Assembly: GCA_031285815.1 (NCBI GenBank) | Contig: JAITVM010000123.1 | Location: forward strand, 1-11,441 | Reading direction: 5' to 3' | DNA length: 11,441 nucleotides | Origin: Clostridiales bacterium | Lineage (GTDB): Bacteria; Bacillota; Clostridia; Lachnospirales; JAITVM01 | Part shown: one piece after another, positions 1 to 7,010 of the stretch | How the letters are laid out: every line of letters starts with the position of its first letter | How positions within the stretch are numbered: the stretch's first letter is position 1 | Made by a program: the position numbers and the translations under genes | The notes under the pieces: generated by a model | Database searches by the model: none | What the model was told of the DNA's origin: nothing | What the model saw: the letters and a program-made list of their open reading frames with translations, nothing else

Positions 1-313
1 CAAAAAACTGTTCAAAAATATCAGAGGCATCAAACCCGCCAAAATCAAAACCACCGAACCCATAACCACCACCTGCCCCACCCTGTTCAAAAGCAGAATG
101 CCCAAATTGGTCATAAGCGGCACGTTTATCTTTATCACTCAATACTTGATATGCTTCGCCAACTTCTTTAAACTTAGACTCAGCCTCAGCATTATCGGGG
201 TTGCTGTCCGGATGGTACTGCTTTGCCAGTTTCCGGTAGGCGCGTTTAATTTCGTCATCGTTTGCGCCGCGGCTAACCCCCAAAGTCTCATAATAGTCTT
301 TTTTATTGGCCAC
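1..313 (-). CDS. dnaJ: DnaJ co-chaperone (Hsp40), N-terminal part, cut by window edge
   Basis: DnaJ stimulates the ATPase of DnaK and delivers unfolded substrates to it in the cytoplasm. Only the first 104 codons are present; the gene runs off the left edge in frame. The translation opens MANKKDYYETLGV, a standard J-domain start. The HPD motif that contacts DnaK is at residues 34-36, and the domain closes with KRAAYDQFGH. A Gly/Phe-rich linker follows (GGGYGFGGFDFGGFD). The zinc-finger and C-terminal domains would lie outside the window. The start is GTG at 311-313: an in-frame stop lies shortly upstream, no other start fits the J-domain, and AGGTG sits five bases before it. It begins 35 bases after dnaK as the last visible gene of the hrcA operon. 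Identity is very sure from the J-domain plus context. Confidence 0.96.
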   Translation of the reverse strand, partial: MANKKDYYETLGVSRGANDDEIKRAYRKLAKQYHPDSNPDNAEAESKFKEVGEAYQVLSDKDKRAAYDQFGHSAFEQGGAGGGYGFGGFDFGGFDASDIFEQFF

Positions 314-348
314 CTTGTCACCTACTTCACAATTTGGTTTATATTAAA

Positions 349-2175
349 TTAGTTTTCATCATATTCCCCTGAAATTACATCATCATTTGGGTTTTGCCCC
401 GGGTCGGCAGTACCGCCAGCTTGTTGATAAATCTTAGAGGACACTTCATAAAATACGGTTGTCAAAGCTTCTGTAGCTTCTTTTAGCCTATTCACATCTG
501 CCTCTGAGGCATTATCTATAGATACGCCTTCGTTAACTGATTTTAAATTGGTTAATTCTGCTTCGACCCTTGATTTATCTGTAGCATCTATTTTTTCTTC
601 CAATTCTTTAAGTGTTTTTTCAGTTTGGAAGATCATTGATTCTGCATCATTTTTAGTATCTATAGCTTGTTTGCGTTTCTTATCCTGTTCTGCAAACCTT
701 TCGGCCTCTTTAATAGCTTTATCAATTTCATCATCGCTTAAATTAGTGCTTGCAGTTATCGTAATTTTTTGTTCTTTGCCTGTACCCAAATCTTTTGCAG
801 AAACATTTACGATACCATTAGCATCAATATCAAATGCTACTTCTATTTGAGGTACGCCCCTTGGGGCAGGCGCTATGCCGTCAAGCCTAAATTGGCCGAG
901 GGTTTTATTATCCTTGGCAAGCGGCCTTTCACCTTGGACTACATGGATATCAACCGCTGTCTGACCATCAGCCGCAGTAGAATATACTTGCTTTTTATTA
1001 ACAGGGATAGTTGTGTTCCTCTCAATCAATACGCTGGAAACACCGCCAAGGGTTTCGATACCTAATGAAAGAGGCGTAACATCCAAAAGCTGAATATGCC
1101 CAACCCCAGCATCGCCGGCCAATTTGCCGCCTTGGATAGCCGCACCAAGCGCAACGCATTCGTCTGGGTTTATCCCTTTAAAAGGCTCTTTGCCAGTAAT
1201 TTTTTTAACTGCTTCTTGAACGGAGACCATTCTAGTAGAGCCGCCAACAAGAAGGATTTTATCAAGCTCAGAAGCGCTCAGCCCAGCATCTTTTAATGCG
1301 GTGTTAACAGGGCCTAATGTCCTCTCTACTAAGTCGGATGTAATCTCATCAAATTTAGCACGTGTAATATTAATATCTAAATGTTGGGGGCCATTCGCAT
1401 CCATAGTTATAAATGGCAAATTCACATTAGTGCTAGTAACATTTGACAATTCTTTTTTAGCTTTTTCAGCGGCATCTTTAAGCCTTTGCATAGCCATTTT
1501 ATCTTGCCTTAAATCAATTGCATAGGATTTCCTAAATTCATCAGCCAGATAATTAATAACCCTTTCATCAAAATCATCGCCACCAAGCTTATTATCACCG
1601 CTTGTAGCTAAAACCTCGATTACCCCGTCACCGATATCTATTATAGAAACGTCGAAGGTCCCGCCGCCTAAATCATAAACCATAATTTTTTGCTCTTTAT
1701 CCATATCCAAACCATATGCAAGCGCCGCAGAGGTTGGTTCATTAATAATACGCTTTACATCCAGGCCAGCTATTTTCCCTGCATCTTTTGTTGCCTGCCT
1801 TTGGCTGTCAGTAAAATAAGCAGGCACAGTAATAACAGCCTCTGTAACAGTTTCGCCAAGGTAAGCTTCTGCGTCTTGTTTTAATTTTTGTAAAATCATT
1901 GCAGAAACCTCTTGCGGCGAATAAGTTTTATTATCAATGTTTACTTTATAGTTCGAGCCCATATGCCTCTTAATACTTGTAACAGTATCTGGGTTAGTTA
2001 TAGCTTGGCGTTTAGCCGCCTCGCCAACCAGCCTTTCACCATTCTTTGTAAAAGCCACTACCGAAGGCGTTGTCCTCGCACCTTCCGAATTAGCTATTAC
2101 TTCAGGCTTCCCACCTTCCATAGCAGCAACACAAGAGTTAGTTGTACCTAAATCTATACCAATAATCTTACCCAT
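349..2175 (-). CDS. dnaK: Hsp70 chaperone DnaK
   Basis: ATP-dependent cytosolic chaperone that binds exposed hydrophobic peptides and cycles with DnaJ and GrpE. It is 608 residues long, the usual size for Bacillota. All three Hsp70 signatures are visible: IDLGTTNS at residues 7-14, VYDLGGGTFDVSI at 166-178, and ILLVGGSTRM at 307-316. The interdomain linker LLDVTPLS ends near residue 370 and leads into the substrate-binding domain. A helical lid covers about 478-585, followed by a short acidic tail ending GEYDEN. Around residue 70-90 the protein lacks the roughly 24-residue insertion of Gram-negative DnaK, which supports a Gram-positive-type host. GGAGG lies six bases before the ATG, so the start is firm. 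It lies between grpE (69-base gap) and dnaJ (35-base gap) and is presumably expressed from the CIRCE-controlled hrcA promoter. Confidence 0.99.
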   Translation of the reverse strand: MGKIIGIDLGTTNSCVAAMEGGKPEVIANSEGARTTPSVVAFTKNGERLVGEAAKRQAITNPDTVTSIKRHMGSNYKVNIDNKTYSPQEVSAMILQKLKQDAEAYLGETVTEAVITVPAYFTDSQRQATKDAGKIAGLDVKRIINEPTSAALAYGLDMDKEQKIMVYDLGGGTFDVSIIDIGDGVIEVLATSGDNKLGGDDFDERVINYLADEFRKSYAIDLRQDKMAMQRLKDAAEKAKKELSNVTSTNVNLPFITMDANGPQHLDINITRAKFDEITSDLVERTLGPVNTALKDAGLSASELDKILLVGGSTRMVSVQEAVKKITGKEPFKGINPDECVALGAAIQGGKLAGDAGVGHIQLLDVTPLSLGIETLGGVSSVLIERNTTIPVNKKQVYSTAADGQTAVDIHVVQGERPLAKDNKTLGQFRLDGIAPAPRGVPQIEVAFDIDANGIVNVSAKDLGTGKEQKITITASTNLSDDEIDKAIKEAERFAEQDKKRKQAIDTKNDAESMIFQTEKTLKELEEKIDATDKSRVEAELTNLKSVNEGVSIDNASEADVNRLKEATEALTTVFYEVSSKIYQQAGGTADPGQNPNDDVISGEYDEN

Positions 2176-2244
2176 AATTTACCTCCGTTTTATTTATGCG
2201 GCATACCGCCACTATTTATCAAAATTTATTTTGTAGTCTATAAA
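2176..2244 (-). other. grpE-dnaK intergenic spacer with small hairpin and strong dnaK RBS
   Basis: This 69-base A/T-rich spacer holds one compact GC hairpin in the sequence TGGCGGTATGCCGCATA (minus strand, 2195-2211), with a GCGG/CCGC stem and a four-base loop. It is followed by the GGAGG ribosome binding site of dnaK at about 2182-2186. The hairpin has no T tract after it, so it does not look like a terminator. It could influence mRNA processing or stability between grpE and dnaK, but that is inference. Confidence 0.4.
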
Positions 2245-2793
2245 CTAATTAACAACTTTAACCATCGAGCACCTAATTACTTTTTCTTTATACACATAGC
2301 CCTTCTGCAATTCTTCAATTACTTCATTCTCGCCAAAAGCCCCATCTTCAACATGGGACACAGCATAATGGAATTCCGTATTAAACTGCTTGCCCACAGC
2401 ATCAATTGGTTTTACGCCAATGCCTTCGCTTAAAATTGATAACAGTTGCCTTAAAATCATTTCAAAACCTTTGTAAGTGTTATCCTCTTTATTTTCAAAG
2501 CTGCTGACTGCCCGCTCCAAGTTGTCGACAACCGGCAAGATTTTATTTATAGTATCCTTTACCCCTTCGTCGAACATCTGGCCTTTTTCCTTTATGCTCC
2601 TTTTACGGTAGTTGTCAAATTCGGCTAATGAACGTTGCATTTTATCAATAAGTTCAAGCTTTTCTGCCTCAAGGGCAGCAATTTTCCCTTCTGGGCTAAT
2701 TTCAGGGCCGGCCTCTTCCAAAGCAGGCATATCCGCAATATTTTCTTCATCAGGGCCAGAATCCAAAAAATTCTCATCTAATCCTTCACTCAT
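2245..2793 (-). CDS. grpE: Nucleotide exchange factor GrpE
   Basis: GrpE is a homodimer that drives ADP release from DnaK. The order is an acidic, probably disordered N-terminus, a long helix with the family-typical AEFDNYRKRS stretch that forms the dimer coiled coil, and a C-terminal beta domain. That domain carries FNTEFHYAVSHVED and ends in the GrpE signature GYVYKEKVIRCSMVKVV. The start is uncertain. The open frame reaches an ATG at 2818-2820 (191 aa, MVNSYRLIYM...), but the inner ATG at 2791-2793 (182 aa, MSEGLDENF...) looks like an ordinary GrpE N-terminus, so I chose it. Neither ATG has a Shine-Dalgarno at normal distance. The inner one overlaps the stop of a short upstream frame that sits by a strong GGAGG, which suggests coupled translation. 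An in-frame stop lies two codons before the outer ATG. Product identity is very sure; the start is about 60:40. Confidence 0.95.
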   Translation of the reverse strand: MSEGLDENFLDSGPDEENIADMPALEEAGPEISPEGKIAALEAEKLELIDKMQRSLAEFDNYRKRSIKEKGQMFDEGVKDTINKILPVVDNLERAVSSFENKEDNTYKGFEMILRQLLSILSEGIGVKPIDAVGKQFNTEFHYAVSHVEDGAFGENEVIEELQKGYVYKEKVIRCSMVKVVN

Positions 2794-2869
2794 ATAAATT
2801 AGGCGATAAGAGTTTACCATAGCTTAGCCCGCTGTCAAACCTCGCAATAATAAACAAAAGAACCGCCAT
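2786..2869 (-). CDS. Candidate 27-codon leader ORF overlapping the grpE start
   Basis: A short frame between hrcA and grpE encodes 27 residues starting MAVLLFIIARFDSG; an in-frame ATG at 2879-2881 would make it 31. Its TGA (2786-2788) falls inside the sequence ATGAGTGA, where the ATG is the inner grpE start. The best Shine-Dalgarno in the hrcA-grpE gap, AAAAGGAGG (2870-2878), abuts this ATG, which is too close for ideal use. A TTG at codon 5 lies 12 bases from it. The peptide is hydrophobic at its start and resembles no family I know. It may be a translational coupling device rather than a functional peptide, or a chance frame. Confidence is low. Confidence 0.25.
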   Translation of the reverse strand: MAVLLFIIARFDSGLSYGKLLSPNLYE

Positions 2870-2878
2870 CCTCCTTTT
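2870..2878 (-). promoter_or_regulatory. Strong Shine-Dalgarno displaced from grpE
   Basis: AAAAGGAGG on the minus strand is the only good ribosome-binding sequence in the 86-base hrcA-grpE gap. It lies 49 bases before the outer grpE ATG and 76 before the inner one, so it cannot serve either directly. It fits only a short overlapping frame. Confidence 0.5.
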
Positions 2879-2906
2879 CATTTGGTCAATAACATAAATT
2901 TTTACC

Positions 2907-3941
2907 CTATCCGCCCCTCAGCGCACGCAAGGTATAGTTAAGGTTCTTTTCTATTTCATATAAAACCGATACCACCTGCGAATAATTCATCCTAGTAGGG
3001 CCCAAAATCCCAATAGTGCCATAAAGCCCATTTCCAATTTTGTAGCCTGCTTTTATTAAGCTGCAATCTTTTATCTGGTCAATAGAATTTTCTTCCCCAA
3101 TAACGATTTTTAATTCTTCAGTCCGGCCCTTGCCCAAGATAGTTATTAAAATATCTTTTTCTTCTAAAGCTTGAAATACAGACTTTGCTTTATTAAAATC
3201 GCTAAACTCTGGAAATGTTAATATATTTTTAACGCCCGATGTATAAACATCAACCGTTGATTCCTCAAGGGCCATTTCCCATATCGTATCAATTAATGAT
3301 ATTATTGGCTGGCCTTCACCAACCATTTTTGCAAGCTCCAATTTCAATAGCCCTAGGTCAATATCCGCAAAATCTTTACCAACAACAAATTTATTTAAAA
3401 GGAGCGATATGTTTGATAAAGAATCAGTATCTGGCGGGTTTTTCATTTTTATTACATAGTTTTTAATTACTTTTGATTCTGTAACCAAAACTACGGCAAT
3501 TGAACTTTCATCATAAGGCATTAGCTGGATATGTTTAATAACCATCCTTAAAACCCTAGGTTCTGAAACCATAGTAGTATAATTAGTAATTAAGGAAATC
3601 GCTTTAGCTGTTTCCTGCATTAACGATTCTATATCTTCAAAATTTTCTTGTATTAAATTAAATAGGAAGCCCGCCTGTTCCGGCGTCAATTCCTTACGGT
3701 TCATTAAATTATCAACATATAGCCTATAGCCTTTATCTGATGGGACCCTCCCCGCCGATGCATGCGGCTGGATTATGAGGCCCATATCTTCCAAATCGCT
3801 CATTTCATTCCGGATAGTTGCAGAACTTAAACCTATGTCGTATTTTTTCGCTATAGTCCTTGAACCTATCGGCTCAGCAGTGGCGATATAGTCATTTATA
3901 ATTGCTTGTAATATTTTCAGCTGCCTATCGCTCAAAACCAT
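2907..3941 (-). CDS. hrcA: Heat-inducible transcription repressor HrcA
   Basis: HrcA binds the CIRCE operator and represses class I heat-shock operons; in well-studied Bacillota its activity depends on the GroE chaperonin. It is 344 residues long, the normal size. Residues 1-75 form the winged helix-turn-helix (LSDRQLKILQAIINDYI, then SSATIRNEMSDLEDMGLI and the PHASAGRVPSDKGYRLYVD wing). The rest is the GAF-like and dimerisation region, with the conserved GILGPTRMNY near residues 311-320. The ATG at 3939-3941 has only a weak AGGA nine bases upstream, so translation may be modest, as suits a repressor. It is the first gene of the operon, with a perfect CIRCE 95 bases upstream, so it almost surely represses itself together with grpE, dnaK and dnaJ. 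Identity is certain. Confidence 0.98.
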   Translation of the reverse strand: MVLSDRQLKILQAIINDYIATAEPIGSRTIAKKYDIGLSSATIRNEMSDLEDMGLIIQPHASAGRVPSDKGYRLYVDNLMNRKELTPEQAGFLFNLIQENFEDIESLMQETAKAISLITNYTTMVSEPRVLRMVIKHIQLMPYDESSIAVVLVTESKVIKNYVIKMKNPPDTDSLSNISLLLNKFVVGKDFADIDLGLLKLELAKMVGEGQPIISLIDTIWEMALEESTVDVYTSGVKNILTFPEFSDFNKAKSVFQALEEKDILITILGKGRTEELKIVIGEENSIDQIKDCSLIKAGYKIGNGLYGTIGILGPTRMNYSQVVSVLYEIEKNLNYTLRALRGG

Positions 3942-4036
3942 AAAACCACATCCTAATCTAAATCAAAGCCAGTAAACAGTTTGAGTTATTTAAGCTAAAA
4001 CTAAAGCCAAACCGCTATAGTTGCTATACAAAATTA
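3942..4036 (-). other. hrcA 5' untranslated leader
   Basis: About 95 bases separate the CIRCE operator from the hrcA start. The stretch is A/T-rich and has no coding frame or strong hairpin that I can see, apart from the weak hrcA ribosome-binding AGGA near its end. With the predicted start at about 4066 the full leader is about 125 nt. Confidence 0.5.
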
Positions 4037-4063
4037 TTAGCACTCAACTTACACGAGTGCTAA
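4037..4063 (-). promoter_or_regulatory. CIRCE operator (HrcA binding site)
   Basis: This is a perfect inverted repeat: TTAGCACTC at 4037-4045, a nine-base spacer, and GAGTGCTAA at 4055-4063. It matches the CIRCE consensus with no mismatch. It lies about three bases downstream of the predicted transcription start of the hrcA operon, so bound HrcA would block initiation or early elongation. In the mRNA the same bases form a hairpin at the 5' end, which in other bacteria affects message stability. Confidence 0.98.
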
Positions 4064-4072
4064 CCTAAAAAT

Positions 4073-4101
4073 ACAATATCATTAATTTTTATTTTTGTCA
4101 A
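4073..4101 (-). promoter_or_regulatory. Sigma-A type promoter of the hrcA operon
   Basis: On the minus strand a perfect -35 TTGACA (4096-4101) is followed by a 17-base spacer and a -10 TATTGT (4073-4078), which matches TATAAT at four of six positions. The predicted start is near 4066, immediately before CIRCE. Ideal spacing, the A/T-rich upstream flank and the operator position make this a confident call. Confidence 0.9.
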
Positions 4102-4184
4102 TACCTTTTTATTTTATTACACAAATTTTCATGGCGGGTTCATTATGCCGCATATACAACCCCACCTAACGCCCGTTATACTTT
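4102..4184. other. lpd-hrcA intergenic stretch without clear terminator
   Basis: These 83 bases lie between the lpd stop and the hrcA -35 box. On the minus strand they contain a possible weak hairpin (GCGG at 4148-4151 with CCGC at 4134-4137, ten-base loop) but no T tract follows, so no standard intrinsic terminator is visible. Some read-through from the gcv operon into hrcA is possible. The upstream half of the hrcA promoter flank is strongly A/T-rich. Confidence 0.45.
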
Positions 4185-5573
4185 TTAAAATCTTTTTGGC
4201 GGCATATGGGCTGCAGTACCAAAAATATCTTCCACCGACTCCAATACCCCTTCACAAAATGTTGGGTGTGGGTGGATGGCACTTGCTAATTGCCCCACCT
4301 GCAATTTATTAGAAATAGCATAAACTAAACCTGCGGCAATATCCGTTGCCCTTGCGCACATTAGCTGCGCCCCTAGTATAACGCCTGTGTCCGCATGGCT
4401 TATAACTTTTATGAAGCCACGCCCCTGGGATTCAATAACCGTCCTGCCATTGCCATTCATAAGGTATTTGCCAGTTTTAACAGAAAGGCCATTTTCTTTT
4501 GCCTGTTCTTCCGTTATACCAACTGAAGCTATCTCCGGGTTAGTATAAATGCAGCTTGGTATTGTAGATAAATCTATATCAGGTTTTTTGCCGGCCATAT
4601 AAGAAACTGCGGCCGCTGCTTGGGCAGAAGCAACATGCGCCAATTGTACCCCTCCGCTTATAACGTCGCCAACAGCGTATACCCCTTCTATATTGGTCTG
4701 GAACCGCCCGTCTACAACTAACCCATTTTTAAAATCAACCTCTACCCCATCTGCAAAAAGCCCTTCAACTGCCGCCCTCCGGCCAACCGCTACTACTATT
4801 GCATCAGCGCTTTCGGATAGCCCTTTTTCTTTTTGGGTAAAGAAGCATGTAAGCCCGCCTTCACATTCTTCTATCAGTTCAACTGCCGCCGACGTAAATA
4901 TTTTAACCCCGCGTTTTTTCAAAACCATTGCCAAAGATTGTGAAATTTCACGGTCCATAGTTGGAAGTATCCGCGGCATTGATTCGATAATAGTAACACT
5001 GGCCCCAAAAGAGGAATATATTTCAGCAAACTCTGCCCCAATAACGCCACCGCCGATAATAATTATTTTCTTATAGCCTGGGCAACCCAATAATTCATCG
5101 CTAGTTATAACGTTTGGGAGCGAAGCCCCAGGTACTTTAAGATTTGCCGGCACGGCGCCTGTGGCAATAAGTATATTTTTTGCATTATAAACCCCGCCAG
5201 GCGTTACACAAACCTCTTTGGCATTAATAATTTTTGCAGGCCCATTAATAATTGTAATTTTATTTGACCTAAGCAACGATTGGACCCCGCCCCTTAACTG
5301 GGAAACAACTTCATCTTTCCTTTTATATACGGACCCCATATCATATGACAGCCCCTCTACTGTAACCCCGTATTGCCCACAATTTTTTATTTCATTATAT
5401 AAGTGTGCGGAGTACAGTAAAGATTTTGTAGGGATGCAGCCCCGGTTTAGGCAGGTGCCCCCAATTTCATTTTGTTCTATTACCGCAACAGACATCCCGA
5501 ACTGTGCCGCTTTTATTGCAGCCACATACCCTCCGGGCCCTGCGCCAATTACAATAAGGTCAAATTCCTGCAC
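4185..5573 (-). CDS. lpdA: Dihydrolipoamide dehydrogenase (L-protein of glycine cleavage)
   Basis: FAD-dependent enzyme that reoxidises dihydrolipoyl groups and reduces NAD+ (EC 1.8.1.4). It is 462 residues long. The FAD-binding GAGPGG is at residues 10-15 and the redox-active disulfide is C41/C46 in GGTCLNRGCIP. The NAD-binding GGGVIG is at 174-179, the second FAD contact GVYAVGD at 297-303, and the catalytic His-Glu pair H436/E441 in HPTFCE in the C-terminal dimer domain. It has no N-terminal lipoyl domain, unlike some clostridial homologues. The start is GTG (5571-5573), preceded by GGTGA; the nearby ATG is out of frame and soon stops. It lies six bases after gcvPB as the last gene of the gcv operon, so its main partner is lipoyl-GcvH. 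It could also serve another 2-oxoacid dehydrogenase encoded elsewhere. Confidence 0.96.
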   Translation of the reverse strand: MQEFDLIVIGAGPGGYVAAIKAAQFGMSVAVIEQNEIGGTCLNRGCIPTKSLLYSAHLYNEIKNCGQYGVTVEGLSYDMGSVYKRKDEVVSQLRGGVQSLLRSNKITIINGPAKIINAKEVCVTPGGVYNAKNILIATGAVPANLKVPGASLPNVITSDELLGCPGYKKIIIIGGGVIGAEFAEIYSSFGASVTIIESMPRILPTMDREISQSLAMVLKKRGVKIFTSAAVELIEECEGGLTCFFTQKEKGLSESADAIVVAVGRRAAVEGLFADGVEVDFKNGLVVDGRFQTNIEGVYAVGDVISGGVQLAHVASAQAAAAVSYMAGKKPDIDLSTIPSCIYTNPEIASVGITEEQAKENGLSVKTGKYLMNGNGRTVIESQGRGFIKVISHADTGVILGAQLMCARATDIAAGLVYAISNKLQVGQLASAIHPHPTFCEGVLESVEDIFGTAAHMPPKRF

Positions 5574-5579
5574 AAAACA

Positions 5580-7010
5580 TCACCACTTCCCCGTATATTT
5601 TAATATAGGCGACCTAGCAGCGCCGACTTCATCAGGGCGGCAAACCGGTGCCAAAGCTGGCGCATTGTGTACGGATTCTGGATTTGACATTGCTGATTTA
5701 TACACATCAATATACATGTCCGACGCTTGGTCTAATGCCTCTTTGCTTTCAGTTTCTGTTGGCTCAACCATCATAGCCTCAGCTACGATAAGCGGGAAGT
5801 ATATTGTTGGCGGGTGGGACCCCTTGTCAATCAATGCTTTTGCAATATCCAACGCAGAAACATGGGACTCCTTAGCTTCCTTCCCCATTGTAATAACAAA
5901 TTCATGCATGCATAAGCCTTTATTAATAATTGAATATGCCCCGCTCAAACGGCTCATAAAATAATTCGCGTTAAGCACCGCAAGCTTAGCTGATTCCACA
6001 ACGCCTTCAGAACCCAGTGACATAATATAAGTTAATGCTTTTAAAATGACAAGGAAGTTGCCATAAAACATTTTAACCTTCCCAATTGTTTCAGGGCGGG
6101 AATAATTAAGCTTGCCGCCCTTTGATACTATGGGGCTTGGCAAATAAGGCTCAAGGAAACTTTTACATGCAACAGCACCTGAACCCGGGCCGCCGCCGCC
6201 ATGCGGGGTGGCAAATGTTTTGTGCAGGTTTAAATGCACACAGTCAAAACCCATATCACCGGGCCGCACTACCCCCATAACTGCGTTTAGGTTTGCACCG
6301 TCGTAATAAACCAGCCCACCGGATTCATGGACAATTTTTGTAATTTCTAAAATATCTTTTTCAAATATGCCTAAGGTATTTGGGTTTGTTAACATTAAAC
6401 CAGCAGTGTCCCCACCTACTGCCGACCTTAATTTTTCTAAATCAACCCGCCCGTCCGGCCCCGAGCTTATATTAATAACCGACATGCCACACATTACAGC
6501 TGTAGCCGGGTTCGTGCCATGTGCCGAATCAGGTACAATTATTTTGCACCTTTTATAATCGCCCCGGGCCTCATGGTATTTTTTTATAAGCATAACACCG
6601 GCCAGTTCACCATGGGCACCTGCCGCAGGCTGAAATGTCATAGCATCCATACCTGTTATTTCGCATAGGTAGCGCTCTGCAAGGGCTAATACTTCTAAAC
6701 AGCCTTTGGCCGTACTTTCCGGCTGAAGCGGGTGGATATCTGTAAAGCCTGGTAGGGATGCAATTTCTTCATTAATACGCGGGTTATATTTCATAGTGCA
6801 TGAACCTAAGGGGTAGAACCCATTATTAACACCAAAAGCCCGCCTCTCAAGTTCTGAATAGTGCCTACTTAAATCTATTTCAGATAACTCGGGCAAGTGT
6901 GGCGCAGAACCCCTTTTTAACGAACTATCAATTGCAGCCATTGGCACGTCGCATTTAGGCAATATCGAAGCGCACCTGCCACTAATACTTTTCTCAAATA
7001 AAAGCTTCAT
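5580..7010 (-). CDS. gcvPB: Glycine dehydrogenase (decarboxylating) subunit 2
   Basis: PLP-binding half of the two-subunit P-protein (EC 1.4.4.2), which decarboxylates glycine and loads the aminomethyl group on lipoyl-GcvH. It is 476 residues long, normal for the split form. Visible motifs are YPLGSCTMKYNP near 66-77, QPAAGAHGELAG at 127-138, DSAHGTNPAT at 161-170, YYDGANLNA at 235-243 (the Asp contacts the PLP ring), and the PLP lysine K264 in NLHKTFATPHGGGGPG. All expected active-site residues are present. Its ATG shares one base with the gcvPA stop (TAATG at 7008-7012) and has a G-rich site just before, so the two subunits, which act as a complex, are probably made by coupled translation. 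Confidence 0.98.
   Translation of the reverse strand: MKLLFEKSISGRCASILPKCDVPMAAIDSSLKRGSAPHLPELSEIDLSRHYSELERRAFGVNNGFYPLGSCTMKYNPRINEEIASLPGFTDIHPLQPESTAKGCLEVLALAERYLCEITGMDAMTFQPAAGAHGELAGVMLIKKYHEARGDYKRCKIIVPDSAHGTNPATAVMCGMSVINISSGPDGRVDLEKLRSAVGGDTAGLMLTNPNTLGIFEKDILEITKIVHESGGLVYYDGANLNAVMGVVRPGDMGFDCVHLNLHKTFATPHGGGGPGSGAVACKSFLEPYLPSPIVSKGGKLNYSRPETIGKVKMFYGNFLVILKALTYIMSLGSEGVVESAKLAVLNANYFMSRLSGAYSIINKGLCMHEFVITMGKEAKESHVSALDIAKALIDKGSHPPTIYFPLIVAEAMMVEPTETESKEALDQASDMYIDVYKSAMSNPESVHNAPALAPVCRPDEVGAARSPILKYTGKW

Noticed and set aside
139..321. Minus-strand 60-codon frame beginning MTRWPIKKT
   Set aside because: It overlaps the start of dnaJ in another frame. The J-domain reading from the GTG at 313 is the real gene.
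3942..4036. Riboswitch or RNA thermometer in the hrcA leader
   Set aside because: I could find no stable stem masking the hrcA ribosome-binding site or any known aptamer pattern.
4693..5076. Plus-strand Ser/Thr/Pro-rich open frame of 127 codons inside lpd
   Set aside because: Low-complexity antisense of the lpd coding sequence, with no independent support.
5218..5964. Plus-strand open frame of 248 codons across the lpd-gcvPB junction
   Set aside because: It is antisense to two strongly conserved genes, has no recognisable domain, and its existence follows from the codon bias of the opposite strand.
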